From positions 120,914 to 184,913 of the forward strand of contig JAVJSD010000080.1 of assembly GCA_040219575.1 (NCBI GenBank): 64,000 nucleotides of DNA, written 5' to 3'. A program made the position numbers and the translations under genes. This document shows positions 33,549-42,425 of the stretch, one piece after another. This DNA is from JAVJSD01 sp040219575. Its GTDB lineage: Bacteria; Planctomycetota; Planctomycetia; Pirellulales; Pirellulaceae. Within the stretch, counting starts at the first letter, position 1; each line of letters opens with the position of its first letter. The notes below the pieces were generated by a model. It was given only the letters and a program-made list of their open reading frames with translations. It was not told the DNA's origin and ran no database searches.

Positions 33549-36500
33549 CTAACGCCAGTCGCCGGAGAGGACGAACGCGGCCCAGTAATAGGGCGGCAGG
33601 CGTTTGGAGCCGGCGTCTTCGGCTTCCAGGAGCTTGAGTCCGCGGGAGTCGGAGAGGCCGGTTCGGCCGCGTTCGCGGAGCATCCAGAGCTGGGCTTCGC
33701 GGAGCGCTTCGAGCTTGCCCATGTCGCGCTCCCACAGGTTGCTGTAGAAGCGCTGCATCAACTCGCGCGTGGCGGTGTCGTCAACGTTCCAGAGGCTTGC
33801 GACCACAGTCTTTGCACCCGCCAAATGGAAGGAGCGCTGCAGACCGAGCACGCCTTCCCCACCCGCCCTTTTGCCCAAACCGGTCTCGCACGCCGACAAC
33901 ACCGCTAGGTCGACGCCCCGCAGGTCGAGCGACTGCACTTCTTCGGCCGTCAAGATTCCGTCGTCTTCACCAGTGTCGGATTGATTTGCTCCGGCCAGCG
34001 CTAGGCCGGAAAGCAGTCCTGGATTGTAACCAGAGATCGTTTGTCGGTTCAGCAGGCCGTCGGGCAGCGGTCGGCTGCTCGGGCTGCGATCCAGCGCCGA
34101 GCGGAATCGTTCGGCAGCAAAGAATCCATGCGTGGCCAAATGCAGATAACGGCACCCAGGCGCGGACTCTCGAAATGCTTGCTCGGTCGCTGCGAGTTTG
34201 CGAAGCGTCTTCCCAGCCCCGTCCGAAAACCTGCGTTTGAACAAATCGCGCACCACCCCTACTTCCTCACGCGTCGCAGGAAGCCGTGCAAAGCCCTCCG
34301 CGTCTTCCGCATCGCGTGGCGCAGAAGGTACATCGCCAGCCAGCAGCTCAAATGCCGGAACTGGCGACCCCTCCTCCAACTCTTCGCCGAGCGAATGACC
34401 TTCGCCTCCCGCCTTGGCATCATAGTCCACGTCGCCGACTAGAAGCAGCGACGGATTCTCGCCATCTGCTGGCGATGTATCGAGCAATTGCGGCAACATC
34501 TGCGGCGCCGCGATGACGCCCAGTATCTTTTCCTCCAGTAAAAAGGTGTCGGGCTCTTTCCCCGGCAGTGCACCCAGTGGCAACCTGCCAAGAGCCCCGT
34601 CTGGCGAAATAAGCACGACCTCGGCATCCTCCAACAACGGTTCTAACGGTTGCCAGATCATCTCACGCAGCCGCGCACCAGCTTGTCTCGCCCCCTTGCT
34701 CCCACCTAATCCTTCTCGCCATTCCTCGATCATCTCGTCCAGGTCCATGGTTGCCGCAAGGTCGAGCAACTTCACCCGACCCTGGCGAGGCAACACAAAG
34801 GCCACCAAACGCCTACCTTTGCCTGCTATTCCTGTCTCGATTTCGACAAAATCAACCAGCGCGCAATTGTCTGGAAGTGCCGCGCGTAGGCTATCTGCTG
34901 TGACTTCGCGCCGTACGTATGCAACACTAAGTTCGCTCAATCGGGCTTCGAGCGACTCCTTGCGGCGAGTCAGTCTTTCCACTTGGCCCCGCCAATTCTC
35001 AACTTCGTGCGAGTCCGGGATCGAAAATGCAAGTGTCGCAAGTCTCAACGATACGGCCTGCAATTCACGGAAAACCGGCTCCATTTCCGGCTGATCGGCG
35101 ACCGCGCGTATGGCCTGCTGTCGTGAAGTGACCACCCCCTTCCAATTCAGCAAATAACGGAATGCGCTCTCATGGTAACCCTCAGCTTCGAGTGTAAACG
35201 CAAGATAGCTATCTAGCGTAGCGCGCCACTTCGCTACATGCGCAAGTTGTTGCCGCTCGGATTGAACACTCGAAAGCAAGTCGAGATTGTCCATCGCAAT
35301 CATCATTGCCCGTTGAAAAGAAGAGTCTGCGTCTTCATGCTCACCCTCCATCACGTACAGCCATGCGAGATTGGTAAGGCACGTGCTATACAAATGGTGC
35401 TCTTCACCTAACTTACTCTTGCATACGTTAATCGCCTTGAGCAACGGCTCTTTAGCCTTGCCACTTTCGCCACGCCTAAGATACACGCAGCCCAGATTTG
35501 CGTAAGTGAGGCAGGCGTCCAGATCATCCGTTCCATACGCCGCTTCTCGAATTGAAATCGCCTCCTGATAGAGCGACTCGGCGCGAACCAAGTCACCATT
35601 TTCTTCGTATATGGCAGCAATCGCCCCGAGAATGAAGGCGTACTCAGGGTGGTCATCGCCAAAACCACTTACCACCAATTCCGATGCCTGGCGCAACACT
35701 GTTTCAGCTTCACCATATTTACCCTGCTCGAGATACAACACAGCAAGGTTCTTAAGGCATAACTGTTCAAAGTTTTCATCTTCTCCCAGTCGCCTAGCTA
35801 TCGACAACGCTCTGCGCACATGTAATTCGGCCAGTTTGTAATCCCCTTGAGCACAATAGACGGTTCCCAAGTTAAGCAGGCCATTCGCGTAATCTTCACT
35901 GTCCTTACCGCTCACGCTAAAGAATACTTCCTGAGCTTCCTGATGTAGCGCAAGCGCTTTCGCGTAGTCACCTAGATCAAAGAAATATGATGCAAGATTA
36001 TTTGCGCTTCTCGCGTATTCGAAGCTGTCCTTGCCCAACGTTCGATCATAAATGTGCAATGCTTTGCGGTGAACCTGCTCAACTTTGGAATAGTCGCCCT
36101 GTTTTTGGTATAGTGCTCCCAGATTGTTCAGGCAAAGTGCATAGTCAGGATGATTCTCGCCAACCACAGCCTTGAAAATATCCGCTGCCTCGCTATAGAC
36201 TGGCTCAGCCGCTGCATAGTCGCCCAATGCCTTGAGCTGTGCTCCCAAGTTGAGCAGGCTTTCAGCGTAATAGTAATGCTTTTCTCCAAGTAGTTCCTTG
36301 CGAATGTCGCGAACGTTGGCCGCAAGTTCCAGCGCTTCGCGAAATCTCCCTCCCTCGTAAAGTTCGACGATTTGGCTGCTTGACGATGTTGCTTTTGTCA
36401 ACCGCCTACGCTCGCTAGAAGTAAGCTCTGCTAACCTCTTGGCGTAGTCTAAATCGACTTTGCTATCGGCGACGCGCCAGTCGTGTGGACCATACAGTGT

Positions 36501-37532
36501 TTTCTTTATTGCAAGGGAATCGGAATACCGACTAACAGCAGCCTTAAGATCGCCGCTGCGCTCTTCGAATCCGGCAATCCGATCCAGAAGACCTGCGACG
36601 CGCTGGTGCGTTTCGCCATTGAGTTGACGTTCGATGACTAGCGTCTTTTCAGCCGCAGTGATCGCCTCGGCATGCCGGCCAACCTGGTCAAGCGCCTTCG
36701 CTTGGATCCAGTAGACCCGTGCGAGTTGCTCTTGGCTTTCACGAAAATCAGGATGCTGCTCGCCAAGTGTCTTCCTTTGTGCGTCGGACACTTGAATGAA
36801 TACGCGTTCCGCCTCTAGCGTTTCGCCGTTGTCCCAATAAAGCACAGCCAAAAACTTCTGTCGAAGTAATGTGCTTGGGTCGTCGGGCCCAAGGATTTCA
36901 TTGAATACCTTCAACCCCTTCTTATTCACCGCGATAGCCTTCTTAATTTGGCTATCGTTATATAACTCAAAAGCCTGCTGCAGCGTAGCCTCGGCAGCAT
37001 TCAATTGCCGTCTTTGATCGGCAGATAGGTTTGAGAGTGTTTCTGTGTGGTGCAGCAATCGAGTGGCGTCAGTGACACGCCAATCATCCATTCCGTAGAG
37101 TGCTTTGAGGATAGATATTGCATCACGCCGTCGCTTGAGCGCTTCCGGAAACTGCTGCAATGTGGCATGCTGCTCGGCGATCCACTCTAATGTATTCGCC
37201 ACATCGGAATGAATATTGCTGAACAACGCGCGCTCAATGGCAAGTGCCTTTTCAGCTGTGCGAATTGCCTCCTCATGCCGTCCCCGAGTAGCGAGGTCCT
37301 GTGCAGTATCTCGAAGACGATTCCGTTCCAACAGTTGTGCCTGGGAAATGGGTGATTCTGAGGCGTCCTGAGCGTCTAAACTCCGTCCCTGCAACAACGT
37401 CGAGAAGAGAAAACACAGACAGATATGCGTGATGAAACAAGTGCTAGCCCTTGTCGAAATCCCAGGCTCCCTAGGTGGAACGTGGCAATCACGCAAAGTG
37501 CTAACCCATAGACGTGCTGGGAGCGAAAACAT
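33549..37532 (-). CDS. Secreted giant TPR-CHAT protease, paralogue 2 (divergent)
   Basis: The 1327-residue protein starts at ATG 37532 with GGAGG six bases upstream (a GTG sits just before). It has a hydrophobic signal-like segment (CFITHICLCFLFSTLL), divergent TPRs (about 130-760) and a CHAT domain with LHLATHGFF (about 1135) and VLSACETGLGKRAGG (about 1212). The TPR part is clearly more AT-rich and less regular than in the neighbours, while the last about 150 residues are nearly identical to them, pointing to recombination or gene conversion. Confidence 0.83.
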   Translation of the reverse strand: MFSLPARLWVSTLRDCHVPPREPGISTRASTCFITHICLCFLFSTLLQGRSLDAQDASESPISQAQLLERNRLRDTAQDLATRGRHEEAIRTAEKALAIERALFSNIHSDVANTLEWIAEQHATLQQFPEALKRRRDAISILKALYGMDDWRVTDATRLLHHTETLSNLSADQRRQLNAAEATLQQAFELYNDSQIKKAIAVNKKGLKVFNEILGPDDPSTLLRQKFLAVLYWDNGETLEAERVFIQVSDAQRKTLGEQHPDFRESQEQLARVYWIQAKALDQVGRHAEAITAAEKTLVIERQLNGETHQRVAGLLDRIAGFEERSGDLKAAVSRYSDSLAIKKTLYGPHDWRVADSKVDLDYAKRLAELTSSERRRLTKATSSSSQIVELYEGGRFREALELAANVRDIRKELLGEKHYYYAESLLNLGAQLKALGDYAAAEPVYSEAADIFKAVVGENHPDYALCLNNLGALYQKQGDYSKVEQVHRKALHIYDRTLGKDSFEYARSANNLASYFFDLGDYAKALALHQEAQEVFFSVSGKDSEDYANGLLNLGTVYCAQGDYKLAELHVRRALSIARRLGEDENFEQLCLKNLAVLYLEQGKYGEAETVLRQASELVVSGFGDDHPEYAFILGAIAAIYEENGDLVRAESLYQEAISIREAAYGTDDLDACLTYANLGCVYLRRGESGKAKEPLLKAINVCKSKLGEEHHLYSTCLTNLAWLYVMEGEHEDADSSFQRAMMIAMDNLDLLSSVQSERQQLAHVAKWRATLDSYLAFTLEAEGYHESAFRYLLNWKGVVTSRQQAIRAVADQPEMEPVFRELQAVSLRLATLAFSIPDSHEVENWRGQVERLTRRKESLEARLSELSVAYVRREVTADSLRAALPDNCALVDFVEIETGIAGKGRRLVAFVLPRQGRVKLLDLAATMDLDEMIEEWREGLGGSKGARQAGARLREMIWQPLEPLLEDAEVVLISPDGALGRLPLGALPGKEPDTFLLEEKILGVIAAPQMLPQLLDTSPADGENPSLLLVGDVDYDAKAGGEGHSLGEELEEGSPVPAFELLAGDVPSAPRDAEDAEGFARLPATREEVGVVRDLFKRRFSDGAGKTLRKLAATEQAFRESAPGCRYLHLATHGFFAAERFRSALDRSPSSRPLPDGLLNRQTISGYNPGLLSGLALAGANQSDTGEDDGILTAEEVQSLDLRGVDLAVLSACETGLGKRAGGEGVLGLQRSFHLAGAKTVVASLWNVDDTATRELMQRFYSNLWERDMGKLEALREAQLWMLRERGRTGLSDSRGLKLLEAEDAGSKRLPPYYWAAFVLSGDWR

Positions 37533-37804
37533 CACAATCCTCCTGGTCGCTTAAGCGTTTTGTCGACGGCAATAGTACTCGAATGGTTTCGTCCGTTGTT
37601 GGCGCCGCGTTGTAGCCTTCGTCGCTCTGGGCCGTGTTTTCTTCGCTGGGTGTGTTTGAGAGAACGAATCGAAGAAGTGATAGATCCAACTATCAGGGCG
37701 TCCAACTTTGTCTAGCGGCTTTTCTGGCTTCGTCAGGCAATAATCCGTGGTCGCGACGTTTCAGACGATTCGACGGTAAGGACCAAGGTAAGAACTCGCA
37801 TCCG

Positions 37805-40800
37805 TTACCGCCAGTCTCCGCTAAGGACGAAGGCGGCCCAGTAATAGGGCGGCAGGCGTTTGGGGCTGGCGTCTTCGTCTTCGAGTGGTTTCAGGCCGCG
37901 GGGGCCGCGCTCGCGGAGCATCCAGAGTTGGGCTTCGCGGAGCGCTTCGAGCTTGCCCATCTCGCCCTCCCACATGTTACGGTAGAACCGCTCCATCAGG
38001 TCGCGGGTGGCGACGTCGTCCACCTTCCACAGGCTGGCCACCACGGTCTTCGCGCCGGCGAGTTGAAAACTGCGCTGCAGACCGAGTAGTCCCTCGCCAC
38101 CGGCCTTCTTGCCCAGGCCGGTCTCGCACGCCGAGAGCACGGCAAGATCGACGCCCCGCAGGTCGAGTGATTGCACTTCCTCGGCCGTCAGGATGCCGTC
38201 CTGGTGGTCCGGATCGGGTTTGTTCGCGCCCGCCAGAGCGATTCCGGACAACAGTCCCGGGTTGTAGCCGGAGATGCTTTGGCGATTAAGCAGATCGTCC
38301 GGCAGCTTGTCAGCGACGCTCCGGTCCAGTGCCGAGCGAAACCGCTCACTGGCGAAGAAGCCGTGTGTCGCCAGATGCAAGTAGAGATGCCGGGGGGCTT
38401 CGGTTCGCACTTTCTCCTCGCTGGCGGCGCTCCCTTCTAGCGCGATGATTCCCTCTTCGCCCCAGAGATTGCGGTACATCTTCTCGATGCTGGCCAGCTC
38501 CCCTCGGCTGCCGTCGAGCGGCGTGAACGTCGCCTCGGCGTTGCGAGGCGCCCGCCGTCCCGGAAATGCTTTGCGAGGTGTGTTCGCCGCCAATTTGCCG
38601 GACCGGTCATCGTAGTCGACGTCGCCCAACAGCAGCAGATTTCCCGCGACTTGCTTGGCGGGTTTGTCGGAAAGCAGTTCCGGCAAGACCTGCGGCGCGG
38701 TGATGACCGCCAGCGTCCGCTCTTCGAGGAGATACGTCCCCGGCTCCTTGCCGGGCAGCGCGGCGAGCGGGAACTTTCCCAACGCGCCGTCGGGAGAAAT
38801 CAGCACGAGGCCCTTGCCTTCCAACAACGGCTCCAGCGGTTCCCACAGCATCTTGCGGAGCCGCACTCCGGCTTCCCTTGCCTGTTTGCTTCCTCCCAGG
38901 CTCTCGCGCCAGGTGTCGACCGCCTGGTTCAGCTCCTCTGATGCGGCAACGTGCAACAGCTTCACATCGCCCGCCGATGAGACGACGAACGCCAGCAACT
39001 GTGTCTTTCTTACCTCCACGAAATCAACCAGCGCCGCCCCTTCGGGCAGCGCGGTTTGCAGATCCTCCAGCGTGACTTGTTTCTTCGCCGCGCGGTAGGT
39101 GGCGCTGCGACGGGTCATTTCGGCTTCAAGCCGCTGCTTCTTTTTTGAAAACTCGGCGACCTGCTGTTGCCAGATCTTGCGCTGCTCAGGCGCGGGAGTT
39201 GCGAACGCGAGCGTCGCCAGCCGCGACGATACGCTCTGAAGCTCCTCCAGTAGCGGCTTGAGCTCCGGCTCCTCGGCGGCCGCGCGCACCATCTTTTGCC
39301 GCGCAAACACGATCCCCTTCCACGCCAGCCACTGCCGATACGCCTCGGTCTCATACCGCCCGGCATGTGCCGTCATAACCAGATAGTTGTCGAGCTGATA
39401 GCGCAGCTCAGTCGTCATCGCGAGTTGCTGCCGCTCCGACTGTGCGTTCGCGACGACCTCCAGATTCTCCAGCGACGAGGCGAGCGCCTGTCGGTAGAGC
39501 GGCTCGGCCTGGGCATAGTCGCCTTGGGAATCGAGCAGCCCGGCCAGGTTGTTCAGGCTGTTGGCGTAGTCGGGATGCTTCTCCCCCAGCAATTGCTTTC
39601 TGATCTCCAGCGCCTGGCGGTATAGCGCCTCGGCCTGGGCGTAGTCGCCTTGGGATTCGAGCAGAGAAGCCAGGTTGTTCAGGCTGCCAGCGTAGTCGGA
39701 ATGCTTCTCCCCCAGCACTTCCTTGCGGATCTCCAGCGCCTGGCGGTAGAGCGGCTCGGCCTGGGCGTAGTCCCCTTGGGATTGGAGCAGCCCGGCCAAG
39801 TTATTTAGGCTGGTGGCGTAGTCGGGGTTATTCACGCCCAGCTCTTCCTTTCTGATCTCCAGCGCCTGGCGGTAGAGCGACTCGGCCTGGGCGTAGTCCC
39901 CCTGGGAATGGTGCAGCACGGCCAGACCGCTTAGGCTTTTCGCGTAGTCGGGATGCTTCTCCCCCAGCACTTCCTTGCGGATCTCCAGCGCCCGGCGAAA
40001 GAGCAACTCGGCCTGGGCGTAGTCCCCCTGGGAACGGTACAGCTCAGCCAGATTGTTCAGGCTGAGCGCGTAGTCGGGGTGCTGCTCCCCCAGCACTTCC
40101 TTTAGGACCTCCAGCGCCTGGCGGTAGAGCGGCTCGGCCTGGACGTAGTCGCCTTGGGATTGGAGCAGCCCGGCCAGGTTGTTCAGGCTGTTGGCGTAGT
40201 CGGGGTGCTTCTCGCCCAGCACTTCCTGTTGGATCTCCAGCGCCAGGCGATATAGCGACTTGGCCTGGGCGTAGTCGCCTCGCGAATGGAGCAGCCCGGC
40301 CAGGTTGTTCAGGCTGGTGGTGTATTCGGGGTGTTTCTCTCCCTGAACTTTCTTGAATATCTCCAGAGCTTGCCGGAATAGCGGCTCCGCTTGCGCGTAG
40401 TCGCCATGCGAATGGTACCGGAGGGCCAGGTTGTTCAGACTAGTGGCGTATTCGGGGTCGTTCTCGCCCAGCACTTCCTTTCGGACCTCTAGCGCCTGGC
40501 AGTAAAGCGGCTCGGCCTGGGCGTAGTCACCCTGCGAATCGTACAGGTCGGCCAGATTATTCAGGCTGAGCGCGTAGTGGGGATGCTTCTCCCCAAGCAC
40601 TGCCTTTCGGACCTGCAGCGCCTCGCGGTGGAGCGGCTCGGCCTGGGCGTTGTCCCCCTGGGAACGGTACAGCTCAGCCAAGTTGTTCAGGCTGCTGGCG
40701 TAATCGGGGTGCTTCTCTCCCAGCACTTCCTTTAGGACCTCCAGCGCCTGGCGGTAAAGCGGCTCGGCCTGGGCGTAGTCGCCTTGGGCGGCGAGCAGAA

Positions 40801-41497
40801 AGCCCAGGTTGTTCAGGCTTCTGGCGTATTCGGGGTGCTTCTCCCCCAGCACTTCCTTGTAGAGCTCCAGTGTCTCCTTCGCCAGGGGGACGGCTTCCCG
40901 GTATTTTCCTTGGCCATAAAGCTCAACGAAGCGAGCGGTGGCCGCGTATGCTTCCCGCAACCTTCCCCGCTGCTCAACGGTCAGCTTCGCAAGTCTTTCC
41001 GCATGCTGCAGCGCCAGGCGGGCGTCCGTCACGCGCCAATCGCCGGATCCATAGAGTTTCTCCTTGATCGCCAGCGCTTCGCGCCGCCGCCGGATGGCCG
41101 CCGGAAGATTCTCCGATTGTTCCTGACGCTCGGCGATCCAATTCAACGTGCTGGCGATCTCCAGATGCACTTCACCGTACAGTTGCTGCTCCGTCATCAG
41201 CGCCTTCTCCGCGGTAGCGACCGCTTCTGGGAGCTTTCCCTGTTGATCGAGCGCCTGCGCCGATTCCCACAGCCGGTTGCGTTCCGCGAACAGCTCTGCC
41301 CGCTGCTGTTGCGTGAGTTGCGGCTCCGCCTCCTGCTGGGCCATCGAGCGCTGAGCTTCCAAGCCAGAGCAAAGAAGCACCAGGCAAGCGATGCCCGTCT
41401 TCCAATGGTCGGCGGTCGGCAGCGGCAAACTCAGCGAAGACATCGCGTGGAAGAGGGGCAAACTTCTGATGCACAGACCAGCGGTGGCAAGACGCAT
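37805..41497 (-). CDS. Secreted giant TPR-CHAT protease, paralogue 3
   Basis: The 1230-residue protein has a signal peptide (ACLVLLCSGLEAQRSMAQQ), a helical region with a WRVTDARLALQHAE segment also found in the paralogues, eleven highly regular 42-residue TPRs (about 195-665) and a CHAT domain with LHLATHGFF (about 1041) and VLSACETGLGKKAGG (about 1120). It ends PPYYWAAFVLSGDWR like both neighbours. The start at 41497 follows AGGAGACAAAGG. A repeat-sensed protease acting outside the cytoplasm is the likely role. Confidence 0.85.
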   Translation of the reverse strand: MRLATAGLCIRSLPLFHAMSSLSLPLPTADHWKTGIACLVLLCSGLEAQRSMAQQEAEPQLTQQQRAELFAERNRLWESAQALDQQGKLPEAVATAEKALMTEQQLYGEVHLEIASTLNWIAERQEQSENLPAAIRRRREALAIKEKLYGSGDWRVTDARLALQHAERLAKLTVEQRGRLREAYAATARFVELYGQGKYREAVPLAKETLELYKEVLGEKHPEYARSLNNLGFLLAAQGDYAQAEPLYRQALEVLKEVLGEKHPDYASSLNNLAELYRSQGDNAQAEPLHREALQVRKAVLGEKHPHYALSLNNLADLYDSQGDYAQAEPLYCQALEVRKEVLGENDPEYATSLNNLALRYHSHGDYAQAEPLFRQALEIFKKVQGEKHPEYTTSLNNLAGLLHSRGDYAQAKSLYRLALEIQQEVLGEKHPDYANSLNNLAGLLQSQGDYVQAEPLYRQALEVLKEVLGEQHPDYALSLNNLAELYRSQGDYAQAELLFRRALEIRKEVLGEKHPDYAKSLSGLAVLHHSQGDYAQAESLYRQALEIRKEELGVNNPDYATSLNNLAGLLQSQGDYAQAEPLYRQALEIRKEVLGEKHSDYAGSLNNLASLLESQGDYAQAEALYRQALEIRKQLLGEKHPDYANSLNNLAGLLDSQGDYAQAEPLYRQALASSLENLEVVANAQSERQQLAMTTELRYQLDNYLVMTAHAGRYETEAYRQWLAWKGIVFARQKMVRAAAEEPELKPLLEELQSVSSRLATLAFATPAPEQRKIWQQQVAEFSKKKQRLEAEMTRRSATYRAAKKQVTLEDLQTALPEGAALVDFVEVRKTQLLAFVVSSAGDVKLLHVAASEELNQAVDTWRESLGGSKQAREAGVRLRKMLWEPLEPLLEGKGLVLISPDGALGKFPLAALPGKEPGTYLLEERTLAVITAPQVLPELLSDKPAKQVAGNLLLLGDVDYDDRSGKLAANTPRKAFPGRRAPRNAEATFTPLDGSRGELASIEKMYRNLWGEEGIIALEGSAASEEKVRTEAPRHLYLHLATHGFFASERFRSALDRSVADKLPDDLLNRQSISGYNPGLLSGIALAGANKPDPDHQDGILTAEEVQSLDLRGVDLAVLSACETGLGKKAGGEGLLGLQRSFQLAGAKTVVASLWKVDDVATRDLMERFYRNMWEGEMGKLEALREAQLWMLRERGPRGLKPLEDEDASPKRLPPYYWAAFVLSGDWR
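39484..40912 (-). repeat. Tandem 126-bp coding repeats (TPR units)
   Basis: About eleven copies of a 126-bp unit encode the 42-residue TPRs of paralogue 3. Segments such as cggcctgggc recur exactly 126 bp apart (for example 39505 and 39631). DNA identity is high, so copy number is likely to vary by slippage or recombination. Confidence 0.85.
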
Positions 41498-41620
41498 CCT
41501 TTGTCTCCTGCGTCGATCGACGGCTTGAAAGAGAAGTGACGAGCGCCCATCCTACGTCACGCAGCGACGCGCCGTCCACCATTTTGAGGGGGAGCGGGAA
41601 AAACGCGCCCTCCTCATCAA

Positions 41621-41667
41621 GAAATGCGAAACGGTCGCCGGTTCCGTCAGGCGACCGTTCGCATTTC
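41621..41667 (-). terminator. Long hairpin after the small secreted-protein gene
   Basis: GAAATGCGAAACGGTCGCC (41621-41639) pairs with GGCGACCGTTCGCATTTC (41650-41667) with one bulged A. On the minus strand it lies 22 bp after the stop at 41689 and is followed by TTGATG, a weak U tract. Confidence 0.65.
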
Positions 41668-41688
41668 GGGAATTTCTTCCCGTGGGCA

Positions 41689-42096
41689 TTAGAGGTAGAA
41701 CAGCTCGATGTAGCGGCCGGTGGAGCCATCGTAGTCGAAGTAGTACTGCTGCGCCCGGCTGTAGTCGATGTCCGGGGCGTAACTCACGTAGGGAAAGATC
41801 TCCCGCCAGTGATGAGCGCTCGTCATGTCGTCGTCGAAGCGGATGTGGATCGGATCGTGATCGTACGAACCGGGATAGCTGAAGCCGGCGTAGATGCCGA
41901 CCGACTCACCGGGCGCGACGTAGGTGTCCTGCCAGGCGCCATCGCCGAACTTGATCTGGAAGTTGATCACCGCATCGGTGCGGTTGTGAATCTCCAGCAG
42001 GGCGTAGCGGTCCGCGGCCTGGGCCGTGTTGGTAATACTGCCCAGCAGTCCGAGCGAGAGCAGTGCAGCGGGAACGATCATTTTCAGGGCGTACAT
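41689..42096 (-). CDS. Small secreted protein under an ECF-type promoter
   Basis: The 135-residue protein has a clear signal peptide ending NTAQA-AD, then a beta-rich, Tyr/Asp-rich mature domain of about 108 residues (LEIHNRTDAVINFQIKFGDG, many Tyr in the C-terminal third). The ATG at 42096 follows GAGGAG. It lies downstream of the motif at 42206-42244. No family is recognised; the fold may be an extracellular beta-sandwich. Confidence 0.65.
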   Translation of the reverse strand: MYALKMIVPAALLSLGLLGSITNTAQAADRYALLEIHNRTDAVINFQIKFGDGAWQDTYVAPGESVGIYAGFSYPGSYDHDPIHIRFDDDMTSAHHWREIFPYVSYAPDIDYSRAQQYYFDYDGSTGRYIELFYL

Positions 42097-42205
42097 GGAA
42101 TTTCTCCTCGGCCGGTCGGCCAACAACGTGTTCTGCAAAAGGGGTGAGACGAAACGAGGGAGCGATCAGGCCTGTCGCGTGTTTGCCGCACAGCTCGTTG
42201 CCGTG

Positions 42206-42244
42206 CTTCACCCTGTTTACGCGCCGCCCGTCGCGGCCTTACAG
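42206..42244 (-). promoter_or_regulatory. ECF-type promoter motif (copy A)
   Basis: On the minus strand: CTGTAAGG, 14 bases, then GCGTAAACAGGGTGAAG. The downstream block CAGGGTGAAG is identical to copy B and nearly so in copy C. The secreted-protein gene starts about 110 bp downstream. Confidence 0.72.
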
Positions 42245-42425
42245 CCGCTCAGGAAAAATCTCCGCCCACGCCGTGTAAGTCCGCAGCGAGCGGAGAATTG
42301 AAGTAACCGAGAGCGCCGACGGATATGTTGCATACACCCCGCAAGGGTGTTAATTTGAGCCCCTCATCGGTACTTTCGACGACGACGTCGTATTCGCAGT
42401 TTTTGATGCAACAAGGAGTCTGGCC

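Noticed and set aside
42334..42350. Short hairpin ACACCC/GGGTGT before the caspase lipoprotein gene
   Set aside because: Only 6 bp of stem and no second copy nearby; not enough to call a terminator or riboswitch.
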